Source: Candidatus Liptonbacteria bacterium CG11_big_fil_rev_8_21_14_0_20_35_14 (lineage in GTDB: Bacteria; Patescibacteriota; Minisyncoccia; UBA6257; XYB1-36-10). Taken from it: a stretch of 17,202 nucleotides of DNA. Positions 8,308 to 14,790 of this stretch are shown here, in pieces (position 1 is the stretch's first letter; each line of letters opens with the position of its first letter). The stretch lies in contig PCWO01000018.1 in NCBI GenBank assembly GCA_002796205.1, positions 1,625 through 18,826 of the forward strand, written 5' to 3'. The notes below the pieces were generated by a model. It made no database searches and was not told the DNA's origin. It saw only the letters and a program-made list of their open reading frames with translations. Made by a program: the position numbers and the translations under genes.

Positions 8308-8336
8308 ATTATAATCGGATATGATTTTTTGTGCAA
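8308..8336 (-). promoter_or_regulatory. Sigma-70-type promoter of the DUF7282-like gene
   Basis: Minus strand -35 TTGCAC (8331-8336), spacer of exactly 17 nt, -10 TATAAT (8308-8313). The predicted start near 8301 leaves a leader of about 67 nt before the ATG at 8234, longer than that of most genes here. Confidence 0.75.
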
Positions 8337-8356
8337 AATTGACAGAGGTAATAAAA

Positions 8357-8381
8357 ATGCCCTTACGAACTGTAAGGGCAT
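8357..8381 (-). terminator. Intrinsic terminator of the tRNA-Gly unit
   Basis: Perfect 10-bp stem, arms ATGCCCTTAC and GTAAGGGCAT, 5-nt loop. On the minus strand it is followed by TTTTTATT, a good U-tract. It sits 18 nt past the tRNA 3' end and before the next promoter, so the tRNA is a stand-alone transcript. Confidence 0.85.
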
Positions 8382-8399
8382 CTGATATGCGATAAAATA

Positions 8400-8476
8400 T
8401 GGAGGCGGAGAAGGATTAAAACCTTCATCTCTTGATGTGGCACACCAAGACTCTATTATACATTGAGCTATCCGCC
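8400..8476 (-). tRNA. tRNA-Gly(GCC), structurally unusual
   Basis: Cloverleaf on the minus strand with encoded CCA (8400-8402) and U discriminator, as expected for Gly. The anticodon loop GTGCCAC gives U33 and anticodon GCC on stem TTGGT/ATCAA; T-stem GAAGG/CCTTC; D-stem GCTC/GAGT. Oddities: the acceptor stem is only 6 bp (GGCGGA/TCCGCC) if the U73-CCA end is taken, or has a U-U mismatch at 1-72 if not; the D-loop AATGTATAATA lacks the usual GG pair; the T-loop TTTTAAT has U in place of C56. These disturb the normal G19-C56 contact. A consensus promoter and terminator frame it, so it is probably expressed rather than a dead copy. The anticodon call is fairly safe; whether it serves normal translation is uncertain. 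Confidence 0.75.
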
Positions 8477-8493
8477 ATAATTTGCTGTTTGGT

Positions 8494-8522
8494 ATATTAT
8501 TCTATTTTAATATTTATGTCAA
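8494..8522 (-). promoter_or_regulatory. Promoter of tRNA-Gly
   Basis: Minus strand -35 TTGACA (8517-8522, perfect consensus), 17-nt spacer, -10 TAATAT (8494-8499). The predicted start is about 10 nt before the tRNA 5' end. Confidence 0.8.
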
Positions 8523-8540
8523 ATTTTTTGAATTTTTATG

Positions 8541-9497
8541 TTATTTAGTAAAAACTGAAAATATAATATAGGCGACATATAAAATAAGCATAAGAACTCC
8601 CTGCCATCTTTCTATAATTCTTTTTTTGCCGATAAACATAACTAAAAGCAGTATGATGCTAGCAAATATGGTCATAGAAATATCTATATTAGAATCAGGA
8701 CTAAACGGCAAAGGATTAATAACAGAACTAATCCCAATAATCCAAAATATGTTAAAAATATTTGAGCCAACTACATTACCAATGGCAATATCTGATTGTT
8801 TTTTATAGGCGGCTATGGCCGAGGTAGCTAACTCGGGCAACGAGGTGCCAATAGCGATAATAGTTAAACCGATTAACGATTGACTAATATTAAATAACTC
8901 GGCTATTTGAATAGCGCCGTCAACAATCCATTTGCCACCAATAACTAGACCAATGAGACCGACGATAATAAATGATATGGCTTTAAAATAGCTAAGCACT
9001 TTAATTTCTTCTTCCACTATATCCTGATCCGACTTGGTAATTCCAAAAGTATAGTAAAAAAAAATAGTAAAAAAAGATAATAAAATAAGACCGTCTATTC
9101 TAGTAATACCCGAAAAGCTAGAGCCATCAATAATGAAATCGTTGGCCATAAACCCTAATACAATAATAGCTAAAAGACTTAAAGGAATTTCTTTTAGTAT
9201 AGTATTTTTCTTGGCGGTTATCGGGTATATGATGGCGCTAATACCAAGAATTAATAATATATTGGCGATATTACTGCCTAATATATTACCAATAGCAATT
9301 TGACTATTACCTTGCAGGCTCGCAAAAATATTAACGATAAGTTCTGGGGTGGAGGTGCCAAAAGCGACTATAGTTAAGCCGATGACAATATTGGAAATTT
9401 TCATTTTCTTCGCAACTCCGGCCGAACCATCAACTAAAAGATCGGCGCCTTTAATGAGAAAAATAAAACCGATAATAAATAATATATATGTAATCAT
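8541..9497 (-). CDS. Calcium/sodium antiporter, CaCA superfamily (YrbG-like)
   Basis: 318 residues, usual length for bacterial CaCA exchangers, with ten hydrophobic segments in two inverted halves. The two alpha repeats are complete: GTSTPELIVNIFAS with GNILGSNIANI (about 47-81) and GTSLPELATSAIAA with GNVVGSNIFNI (about 215-250); the acidic residue in each PEL and the Asn in each GSN bind the cations. The family exchanges Ca2+ for Na+ across the inner membrane. Transcription is probably its own: a TATAAT (9517-9522, minus) lies 19 nt before the ATG, and the terminator at 9544-9574 is upstream of that. No Shine-Dalgarno is seen. Confidence 0.94.
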   Translation of the reverse strand: MITYILFIIGFIFLIKGADLLVDGSAGVAKKMKISNIVIGLTIVAFGTSTPELIVNIFASLQGNSQIAIGNILGSNIANILLILGISAIIYPITAKKNTILKEIPLSLLAIIVLGFMANDFIIDGSSFSGITRIDGLILLSFFTIFFYYTFGITKSDQDIVEEEIKVLSYFKAISFIIVGLIGLVIGGKWIVDGAIQIAELFNISQSLIGLTIIAIGTSLPELATSAIAAYKKQSDIAIGNVVGSNIFNIFWIIGISSVINPLPFSPDSNIDISMTIFASIILLLVMFIGKKRIIERWQGVLMLILYVAYIIFSVFTK

Positions 9498-9543
9498 ATT
9501 AAATTGATTAATAAATATTATATCTTTTTTCTTAAAATAAAAA

Positions 9544-9574
9544 GGCTACCTGTAAAGTTATTCTACAGATAGCC
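9544..9574 (-). terminator. Hairpin terminator upstream of the antiporter gene
   Basis: Arms GGCTACCTGTA and TACAGATAGCC pair over 11 positions with one C-A mismatch and a 9-nt loop; the minus strand continues TTTTTATTTT. It would end a transcript of the small frame at 9563-9691, whose TAG lies at the edge of the loop. Confidence 0.7.
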
Positions 9575-9691
9575 GTTTTGACGAAGAGAGGAAACAATTT
9601 TTTGCGTGATATCACTAAGGTTATATTCCTCTGGGTTATTAACCCATTCCGCCTTATTTATTTCGGCAGAATGAATTGCGATATTTAACAT
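9563..9691 (-). CDS. Possible small protein of 42 residues
   Basis: ATG at 9689-9691, TAG at 9563-9565. The peptide begins MLNIAIHSAEINKAEWVNNP and ends SSLRQNGYL; it is hydrophilic with balanced charge, no membrane segment and no recognised family. In favour: a terminator with good U-tract coincides with its stop, the same arrangement as the better supported small gene at 12391-12561. Against: no Shine-Dalgarno, no clear promoter and short length. It could also be the tail of a decayed gene beside the broken recombinase. Confidence 0.4.
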   Translation of the reverse strand: MLNIAIHSAEINKAEWVNNPEEYNLSDITQKIVSSLRQNGYL

Positions 9692-9840
9692 AAGACTTGT
9701 TTAACGGGAATAAAAATTTGTTTTTTTGTGGATAGATTGGTTTAGGAAAAATATGTATATTGCGTCTATTAAAATTTAGTCAAGAGATTGTTGTGCGATG
9801 TTTTTCTTAAAAATAAACCCGTCATTGTAAGATAGCGCCG
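9692..9840. other. AT-rich spacer, possible decayed 5' end of the recombinase
   Basis: No intact gene, RNA or clear hairpin is seen. On the plus strand, interrupted frames near 9795-9835 (for example VFLKNKPVIVR followed by a stop) could be remnants of the missing N-terminal domain of the recombinase pseudogene, but this cannot be settled by eye. Confidence 0.3.
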
Positions 9841-10499
9841 TTGCATAAGCAAGCGCAAGGACTTTCGAGTCAGGCTGTTTCGCTATACGCCAACGCTATA
9901 AATTTTATTTTTTGTGAAATTTATAAACAACCTAACTTCAAGAAAATTAGACATCCTAAGCGTAGTCAAAAATTACCAGTAATATTATCGCGGTTAGAGA
10001 TAGGAAGACTTATTAACGCGGTTGATAATATAAAACATAAACTCATTCTGTATATTGCTTATGGCGCTGGACTACGTGTTAGTGAGGTTGTTCGTCTGCG
10101 TGTCCGTGACGTGGATACTATAGAAATGACTATATGGTACGACAAGGTAAGGGCAAAAAAGACCGTTTAACAGTGCTTTCATAAACTATTATTCCTAAGA
10201 TGCGAATAATATTAGATGGTAAAAAGGCAGATGATTTTGTGTTTGAGAGTAATCGTGGTGGTAAATTAACAGAGATGAGTGCACAGAAAATCTTTTATAC
10301 TGCATTACAAAAAGCTAATATATTAAAACCAGCCAGCTTTCACTCACTGCGACACAGCTTCGCCACGCACCTTTTAGAAAATGGGACCGACGTGCGCTAT
10401 GTGCAAGAATTATTAGGACACGCCAACATCCGCACGACGCAGTTGTATACAAAAGTAACTAACCCTAATTTGAAAAAAATAAAAAGTCCCCTAGGCTAA
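9841..10499 (+). pseudogene. Tyrosine recombinase (XerC/XerD-like integrase), frameshifted and truncated
   Basis: Two frames make up one phage-integrase-type protein. The first (9841 to about 10130) holds the end of the SAM-like N-terminal domain and GAGLRVSEVVRLRVRDVD with the first catalytic Arg. Around 10134-10140 a base has been lost (TGGTACGACAAGG): the next frame continues VRQGKGKKDRLTVLS with the catalytic Lys, then hits TAA at 10184-10186 where Glu is expected. The remainder (10200-10499) is intact: HSLRHSFATHLLENG (His and Arg), LLGHANIRTTQLYTKV (His and Tyr) and the ending NPNLKKIKSPLG. The N terminus is also truncated, with only a TTG start available. All catalytic codons survive, so inactivation looks recent. 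It is convergent with the HsdR-N-like gene, 16 nt apart. Confidence 0.88.
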
Positions 10500-10515
10500 T
10501 TTATAAATAATGTCT

Positions 10516-11262
10516 TTAATTATTTGTGATAGTGTTAACATCAACTATGTTCTGCTCCTTTTTAGTTAATATGTTTGTAGGTATTTTAGGCTTATTTGAA
10601 TCTATTTTAGTAGTAATTATTTTATATATTGATTCTAAAATATCATCTTCATTAAATAATAAATCAGTTTTTTTCTTTAAAACTTTCTTAAGAAATTTAA
10701 TGACCTGTATATCATATAAATTTTTACTAAGATAAATTGCTTCTAATGCCTCAAATCTTTTCCAAAAACTTAATAATTCATTTCTTTTTATGCTTTTTTT
10801 TGTTAAATATATTAAAAATTCAGGCATTTTTTTAAAATCTTCTTTATTTGAAATATCAAAATAAAAAACTTTTCTACTATTTATGGGTTTTTCGAAGAGT
10901 ACTTTATATAAACCAATTTGCCTGCCATTAGTTAAAATAATCCAATCAATACCCTCATTAGCCGCATAATTAACACTTTGCCTGAGATGTTTTTCAGTAA
11001 TATCTAATTGAATTGATTTAACTTCAACTACAAAATGTTTTTTTCTAGATAGCTGTATAACATAATCAGCATACTCTCCTCTTATTCTATATTCAGTTTT
11101 GATTTCATCAAGTTCCGTATAACCAAAAACATGAGTGAGTAAATTATTAACCATTAATCTAGTGGCAGATTCATCAAGATCAGTATATTGTTTTTTTATA
11201 TATTTTTTCTTATATTCTTTAAGTTTTACGGAAAGATTTTTAATTTGATTTTGAGTAGGCAT
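10516..11262 (-). CDS. Stand-alone HsdR N-terminal-like PD-(D/E)XK nuclease-fold protein
   Basis: 248 residues, strongly AT-rich. After a basic helical start, SATRLMVNNLLTHVFGY (32-48) and EIKTEYRIRGEYADYVIQ lead to HFVVEVKSI: the Asp of YADYVI and the E-x-K of VEVK form a PD-(D/E)XK site, as in the type I restriction HsdR N-terminal domain family (HSDR_N_2). Next comes LRQSVNYAANEGIDWIILTNG, also typical of that family (catalytic Gln in QSVNYA, and an IILTNG strand). There is no helicase part and no HsdM or HsdS in the window, so it is not a type I system; the C-terminal 100 residues are Lys-rich and unassigned. Such orphan proteins are widespread and of unknown role. It lies next to a dead integrase, suggesting arrival on an element. 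TATAAT at 11274-11279 (minus) is 11 nt before the ATG. Confidence 0.8.
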   Translation of the reverse strand: MPTQNQIKNLSVKLKEYKKKYIKKQYTDLDESATRLMVNNLLTHVFGYTELDEIKTEYRIRGEYADYVIQLSRKKHFVVEVKSIQLDITEKHLRQSVNYAANEGIDWIILTNGRQIGLYKVLFEKPINSRKVFYFDISNKEDFKKMPEFLIYLTKKSIKRNELLSFWKRFEALEAIYLSKNLYDIQVIKFLKKVLKKKTDLLFNEDDILESIYKIITTKIDSNKPKIPTNILTKKEQNIVDVNTITNN

Positions 11263-11327
11263 AGTATATATTTATTATATTAACTCAAATTGTTTTTTAA
11301 GTAAAATAAAATTATATACAAATTTTA

Positions 11328-11903
11328 TTAAATTAATTTCCGGCCAAGTTTTTTAACATAATCTAACCACTCGTGTCTTCTTTTTTCGGTGGAAATTTTC
11401 ATAAAATCTATATGAGTTACTTTAACCGGACTGATGCCGGCAAATTTAAGGATAGATCTTTTCATTATTTTTTCCCCACAGCCACCGAAAATAAAACGAT
11501 AGATAAGCCAAGGGCTATCCATAGTTATTATTAGTCTAGCCGAACGGCCCTTTAAAAGTTTTTTATGCCAGTAGGGAGAGGTAAATTTAAAGGCAAAACG
11601 AGGAAGCCACATTCTATCAAATAAACCTTTCATAATGGCGGGCATACTATTCCACCAAGTTGGGTAGACGATAACTATGTGGTGCGCCCATTTTATATCT
11701 TCCTGGAGTTTAACAAGGTCTGGTTCTAATTCTTGGATTTTGCTATAGCCTTCGTGAAGTATTGGGTCAAAGTCTAAATCCCCTAGCTCTACAAGCTTGA
11801 CCTCGGCTTTGGAATCATGAGCGCCCTTAGCATAACTGTGGGCTAGACTACTACAAAAACTTTTTTTAGAGGGGTGACCATTAATGATAAGAACATTTTT
11901 CAT
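11328..11903 (-). CDS. NAD(P)H-quinone oxidoreductase, flavodoxin-like fold (Flavodoxin_2)
   Basis: 191 residues, the normal size of this family. The FMN/FAD phosphate loop appears as NVLIINGHPSKKSFCSSL (3-20), followed by the middle motif IVIVYPTWWNSMPAIMKGLFDRMW (71-94 region) that contacts the isoalloxazine ring in NQO1/MdaB/KefF-type enzymes, and a C-terminal GISPVKVTHIDFM. Members reduce quinones by two electrons with NAD(P)H. No signal peptide, cytosolic. The promoter at 11910-11918 ends 6 nt before the ATG, so the message is predicted to be leaderless. In an organism with reduced metabolism this could serve oxidative defence together with superoxide dismutase; that is inference. Confidence 0.9.
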   Translation of the reverse strand: MKNVLIINGHPSKKSFCSSLAHSYAKGAHDSKAEVKLVELGDLDFDPILHEGYSKIQELEPDLVKLQEDIKWAHHIVIVYPTWWNSMPAIMKGLFDRMWLPRFAFKFTSPYWHKKLLKGRSARLIITMDSPWLIYRFIFGGCGEKIMKRSILKFAGISPVKVTHIDFMKISTEKRRHEWLDYVKKLGRKLI

Positions 11904-11909
11904 AATTTT

Positions 11910-11918
11910 ATTATAACA
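11910..11918 (-). promoter_or_regulatory. Extended -10 promoter of the quinone reductase gene
   Basis: Minus strand TGTTATAAT, an extended -10 with a perfect TATAAT (11910-11915), ending 6 nt before the ATG at 11903. Transcription should begin at the initiation codon. Confidence 0.65.
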
Positions 11919-11927
11919 TTCAATATT

Positions 11928-12362
11928 TTATTTTAGACCGGTGGTGCCAAAACCTCCACGAGATTTACTATCCATAGAGTCTACCTCGTTCCATAGAGCT
12001 GTTTCTTTTTTGATTATTAGGGCTTGGGCGATTCTATCTCCCTTCTCTATTTTTATATCTTCATCTTTTTTAAAATTATAATAGGCGGACTTTAGTTCGT
12101 CCTCGTCGCCACAAAAGTCGTTGTCTACTATACCTATACTATTTATCATCATAAGGCCTTTTTTATGAGTTGAGCTACGAGGGGCTAGAATTAGACAGTA
12201 ATCTTTTGGTATTTCTATAACTACATTAAGAGGAATATAGGTTATGGTTTGAGGTTTTATAATTACTACTTCTCGGGCGTATAAATCAAAGGCGGCGGCA
12301 CCGCTCGTTTTATATTCCGGCAGAGGTAGAGATTTGTCTATTCTTTTTATTTTGATGTTCAT
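11928..12362 (-). CDS. dut: dUTP diphosphatase (dUTPase), trimeric type
   Basis: 144 residues, normal for homotrimeric dUTPases, which convert dUTP to dUMP and PPi and keep uracil out of DNA. The five motifs are present in order: AAAFDLYA (motif 1), PRSSTHKKG (motif 2), GIVDNDFCGDEDELK (motif 3, with the catalytic-water Asp), GDRIAQALI (motif 4) and the flexible C-terminal RGGFGTTG (motif 5). Motif 3 has the longer FCGDEDE form in place of the shorter YRGE type, as in many bacterial and phage enzymes. Extended -10 TGCTATAAT (12373-12381) ends 10 nt before the ATG. It lies 24 nt before the quinone reductase gene, which has a promoter of its own. Confidence 0.94.
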   Translation of the reverse strand: MNIKIKRIDKSLPLPEYKTSGAAAFDLYAREVVIIKPQTITYIPLNVVIEIPKDYCLILAPRSSTHKKGLMMINSIGIVDNDFCGDEDELKSAYYNFKKDEDIKIEKGDRIAQALIIKKETALWNEVDSMDSKSRGGFGTTGLK

Positions 12363-12372
12363 AAGTTGCTAT

Positions 12373-12381
12373 ATTATAGCA
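12373..12381 (-). promoter_or_regulatory. Extended -10 promoter of dut
   Basis: Minus strand TGCTATAAT with perfect TATAAT (12373-12378), 10 nt before the ATG at 12362, directly after the U-tract of the terminator of the small upstream gene. Confidence 0.65.
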
Positions 12382-12385
12382 AAAA

Positions 12386-12402
12386 GCCGCCTATTGGGCG
12401 AC
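12386..12402 (-). terminator. Terminator of the 56-residue gene
   Basis: Minus strand arms GTCGCC and GGCGGC pair (one G-U) around a 5-nt loop and are followed by TTTTT. The TAG stop of the small gene is inside the loop. On the plus strand the hairpin is followed by TTTTAT but contains a C-A mismatch, so minus-strand use is favoured. Confidence 0.7.
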
Positions 12403-12561
12403 TTTTATAACAGATTTTGGAGGAATATGTATATAGCTCCCCCTTACTCTTTTATCCGGAGGAATAATTTTGAAAACTTCCACAAGTTGATCTTTTATTT
12501 CTGGAAGTTCGTACATGAGAATTGCAAAAATTTCTGTAACTGTTTCATTTTTTCTAAACAT
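12391..12561 (-). CDS. Small protein of 56 residues with a strong Shine-Dalgarno
   Basis: ATG at 12559-12561, TAG at 12391-12393. A perfect AGGAGGT (12568-12574) lies 6 nt before the ATG, rare in this window and the main reason to believe the gene. The peptide starts MFRKNETVTEIFAILMYELP, has an amphipathic helical first half (EIKDQLVEVFKIIPPDK) and a basic second half ending PPKSVIKVAQ. No Cys, no membrane segment, no family recognised. The terminator overlapping its stop makes it a single-gene unit. The Shine-Dalgarno use resembles the foreign operon at 14307-15081 more than the neighbours, so it may be acquired. The plus-strand frame across it is a shadow. Confidence 0.7.
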   Translation of the reverse strand: MFRKNETVTEIFAILMYELPEIKDQLVEVFKIIPPDKRVRGSYIHIPPKSVIKVAQ

Positions 12562-12624
12562 TATAAAACCTCCTAAATAGTTCTTACTTTATTAAAACAT
12601 TATTAAATAAAAAAATCAATTTTT

Positions 12625-14073
12625 TTATTTAACGTGGTGTTTGTTTTTGATTTCGGCTTCGGCGTTTTTTTCAAATTCAGCTTGTTTGGATTTTGAGGTT
12701 TGCATTATTTTTAGAAGTTCTTGATCTGTTAGTTTATTAAGCTCTTGAGCTTCTGCTAGAAGATTTTCTTGGTTGTTTATGGCCGGATTATCTAAAACTT
12801 TTTCAAGAAGAGCGTTTAAAATAAAACCGAGACGAGGTGAGGGTTCTAGTTTTAATGCTTCCATAAGATTGGTACCGTTGATTTTTAAGGCTTTGGGAGA
12901 AATGGGGTCGCGCCTAACTTTTTCTATCATAAATAAGAGGTGTCTTAGTTTATAGGGAAAAGCTTTAGCAGTGTTTGAGCCAATACGATCGGCTTTTCTA
13001 AGATTTAAAATATCGTCTAGATGTTCTAGACCGATTCTGGAGAGGAGGCGTCTGACGCCAGCTTCGCTAACTTCGTCAACGTTGTACATAAACATATGTT
13101 GACGAACCAAATGTCTAACTTTTTGAGTTGTTTCTTTGGAGAATTTTAATCTGGTTAAAATAGACTGGGTTATGCGAGCGCCGATAATTTCGTGGCCATA
13201 GAAAGTGGCGTCTTCCCCCTCGCCTCTTTTGGTTCTGGGTTTACCGATATCGTGCATAAGAGAGGCTAACCTAACTTCCAGAGAGAAATTTTCTTTGGAG
13301 GCATATTCTAGGGCTTTAATATTATGAACAAAAACCGTATCTATGTGATGTTTATTTTGAGTGCAGTTAATACCCTCTCTTAATTCCGGAATAATATATT
13401 CCAAAAGATTAGTCTTTTCTAGTAACCTGATGCCGTCGGCGGAATAAGGAGTCATAATAAGTTTTATTAATTCGTCTTTAATTCTCTCCGGAGCAATATT
13501 ATTAATATCTTTAGATTTATTTAAAATAGCTTTTTCGGTATTTGAGTCTATTTTAAAATCCAATTCAATAGATAATCTGACGGCACGCATAAGACGTAGG
13601 GCATCCTCGGAAAATCTTTTAATTGGGTCGCCGACTGATTTTATTATTTTATTGGTTAAATCTGTTTGGCCGTTAAAGGGGTCGGTAATATTTCCATTTT
13701 TATTGATAGCGATGGCGTTGATGGTGAAGTCACGACGAGCTAGGTCTTCTTTAATATCGGTCACAAATTCAATACTATCCGGATGCCTTTGGTCGGTATA
13801 ATTACTTTCGGTTCTGTAGGTGGTTATTTCTATTATTTTTAGAGTTTTATCCTCGGAGTCTGTTTTAACAGCGACGGTACCGAAAGTGTTTTCGTAGATA
13901 GAGTTTTCAAATATAGATTGAATTTCTTCGGGTAAGGCATTAGTGGCTATATCCCAATCTTTGGGAGTTTTATTTAAGAGAATATCGCGCACACAACCGC
14001 CTACTAAAAAGGCGTCAAATTTATTTTGTTCCAGTTTGTCTAAAATATTTTTTACTTCTATAGGAATGTACAT
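12625..14073 (-). CDS. cca: CCA-adding tRNA nucleotidyltransferase with HD domain
   Basis: 482 residues from the ATG at 14071-14073. It adds or repairs the 3' CCA end of tRNAs. Head domain: FLVGGCVRDILL (template Gly-Gly/Arg-Asp), DWDIAT with the two metal-binding Asp, RRDFTINAIA and DPFNGQTDL, then the RNA-binding region GDPIKRFSEDALRLMRAVR. An HD domain follows (LASLMHDIGKP, and HEIIGA, VRHLVRQHM), found in many bacterial CCA or A-adding enzymes. The reading frame stays open upstream to 14253, but those 60 residues are encoded by repeat A and its flank, so the internal ATG, directly before YIPIEVKNILDKLE, is the likely start. The ATG is 11 nt from the repeat edge, so its promoter may lie inside the repeat. 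Both tRNAs here already encode CCA, so repair is a plausible main role. Confidence 0.94.
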   Translation of the reverse strand: MYIPIEVKNILDKLEQNKFDAFLVGGCVRDILLNKTPKDWDIATNALPEEIQSIFENSIYENTFGTVAVKTDSEDKTLKIIEITTYRTESNYTDQRHPDSIEFVTDIKEDLARRDFTINAIAINKNGNITDPFNGQTDLTNKIIKSVGDPIKRFSEDALRLMRAVRLSIELDFKIDSNTEKAILNKSKDINNIAPERIKDELIKLIMTPYSADGIRLLEKTNLLEYIIPELREGINCTQNKHHIDTVFVHNIKALEYASKENFSLEVRLASLMHDIGKPRTKRGEGEDATFYGHEIIGARITQSILTRLKFSKETTQKVRHLVRQHMFMYNVDEVSEAGVRRLLSRIGLEHLDDILNLRKADRIGSNTAKAFPYKLRHLLFMIEKVRRDPISPKALKINGTNLMEALKLEPSPRLGFILNALLEKVLDNPAINNQENLLAEAQELNKLTDQELLKIMQTSKSKQAEFEKNAEAEIKNKHHVK

Positions 14074-14084
14074 GGTTTTATAAA

Positions 14085-14180
14085 GTGCAGAATACTTAAA
14101 ATAGTTCGAACGCATTTCGCCGCCTGCGGCGGCGAGGAAAGCCCCCCGCAAAAAATCCGAAAGGCGGCGGAGCCGCACCG
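14085..14180 (-). repeat. Repeat A, left copy (inverted with respect to 15275-15370)
   Basis: 96 bp identical, as reverse complement, to 15275-15370; I compared both copies base by base and saw no mismatch. It contains a GC hairpin (TCGCCGCC and GGCGGCGA around GCA, 14117-14135) and a second short one (GCGGC/GCCGC). It ends at TGCAC, 11 nt before the cca ATG. Confidence 0.95.
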
Positions 14181-14218
14181 CTGACAATTTCAAGTTTTTC
14201 GGTTCAGCGTTCTGAACT

Positions 14219-14242
14219 ACTAAAATTCTAACGAATTTTAGT
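14219..14242. other. AT-rich hairpin next to repeat A
   Basis: Arms ACTAAAATTC and GAATTTTAGT, perfect 10 bp, 4-nt loop. It sits between the cassette terminator and repeat A. A second small hairpin (GTTCAG/CTGAAC) is at about 14202-14217. They may be terminators or remnants of the cassette boundary. Confidence 0.5.
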
Positions 14243-14277
14243 TTTGGCGGCAAATTCTTTGTTCTTTCAAAAAAGAT

Positions 14278-14304
14278 AGGGGCAACCGCTTGGCGATTAC
14301 CCCT
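14278..14304 (-). terminator. Strong intrinsic terminator of the DNPH1-zinc ribbon operon
   Basis: On the minus strand an 11-bp stem (starting AGGGG and closing with CCCCT, two G-U pairs) with a 5-nt loop, followed by ATCTTTTTTG. It begins 3 nt past the stop codon at 14307. Confidence 0.88.
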
Positions 14305-14306
14305 GA

Positions 14307-14789
14307 CTAGACTTCGAGGAAGTCCTTGATGAGCGACTTCGCTTCCTCAACATCGGTGTAACTACGGATGACGACATTGGGATAGCGATCCGGTGTCATA
14401 CCGCGAACCATCGGTGATGCGAATAACTCTCGCTCTGTGTGGTAGAGACAAAGCACTTTCGCGCCCACCTTGCCGAAACTTCCTTTGGTTCGCGCGTACT
14501 CGATCTCGCGTCCCGTTCCTGTGCTCGCACCAGAGATTTCAGCAATGACATGTGTAGCTTGGTCGAGCCACGCGATATCCTGTTGCTCCACGTCTTCTGC
14601 GAGCAAGTCGGCTTTCTCCTTGCCTACCTTGCCAGCAAACGTAGCGATTGGGTCATCGGCAATGACATGTTCAGTCAAAACAGTAAGACCGAGACCTTGC
14701 ACGAATTCGACAATCTTTCGCATGACGTAAGCGAGCGACCGATCACCTCGAATCGCTCCGGCGAAGTAGACGACTTTGCTGTTCTGCAT
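14307..14789 (-). CDS. DNPH1/RCL-like 2'-deoxynucleoside 5'-phosphate N-hydrolase
   Basis: 160 residues, similar in length to human DNPH1. Members cleave the N-glycosidic bond of deoxynucleoside monophosphates, giving free base and deoxyribose 5-phosphate; human DNPH1 removes 5-hydroxymethyl-dUMP. Family features: VYFAGAIRGDRS (7-18, the phosphate/sugar loop), LTVLTEHV (35-42), EQQDIAWLDQATHVIAEIS with the conserved Asp, GTGREIEYA with the likely catalytic Glu, KVLCLYHTE and MVRGM near the C terminus. Fold: nucleoside 2-deoxyribosyltransferase-like. GC content is far above the neighbours (32 of 60 bases in 14521-14580 against 11 of 60 in 13501-13560), and a Shine-Dalgarno GGGAGGT (14797-14803) precedes it, inside the 3' end of the upstream gene, whose stop is 1 nt away. 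A plain nucleoside deoxyribosyltransferase is the alternative. Confidence 0.88.
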   Translation of the reverse strand: MQNSKVVYFAGAIRGDRSLAYVMRKIVEFVQGLGLTVLTEHVIADDPIATFAGKVGKEKADLLAEDVEQQDIAWLDQATHVIAEISGASTGTGREIEYARTKGSFGKVGAKVLCLYHTERELFASPMVRGMTPDRYPNVVIRSYTDVEEAKSLIKDFLEV

Positions 14790-14790
14790 A

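Noticed and set aside
8339..8344. TTGACA on the plus strand as a -35 box
   Set aside because: No -10 at suitable distance and no plus-strand gene follows; the minus-strand promoter at 8308-8336 explains the area better.
8400..8476. UGA-reading tRNA-Gly of recoded lineages
   Set aside because: The anticodon is GCC, not UCA, and TGA acts as stop at 14791-14793 and 17031-17033.
10516..11262. Type I restriction system
   Set aside because: Only an HsdR-N-like domain is present; no helicase motor, HsdM or HsdS in the window.
12334..12576. 80-residue plus-strand frame
   Set aside because: Antisense to the small gene with a perfect Shine-Dalgarno and to the dut promoter; no initiation signal of its own.
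14074..14253. 60-residue N-terminal extension of the CCA-adding enzyme
   Set aside because: It is encoded mostly by repeat A, whose other copy gives the same peptide in an unrelated context; the enzyme family begins near the ATG at 14071-14073.
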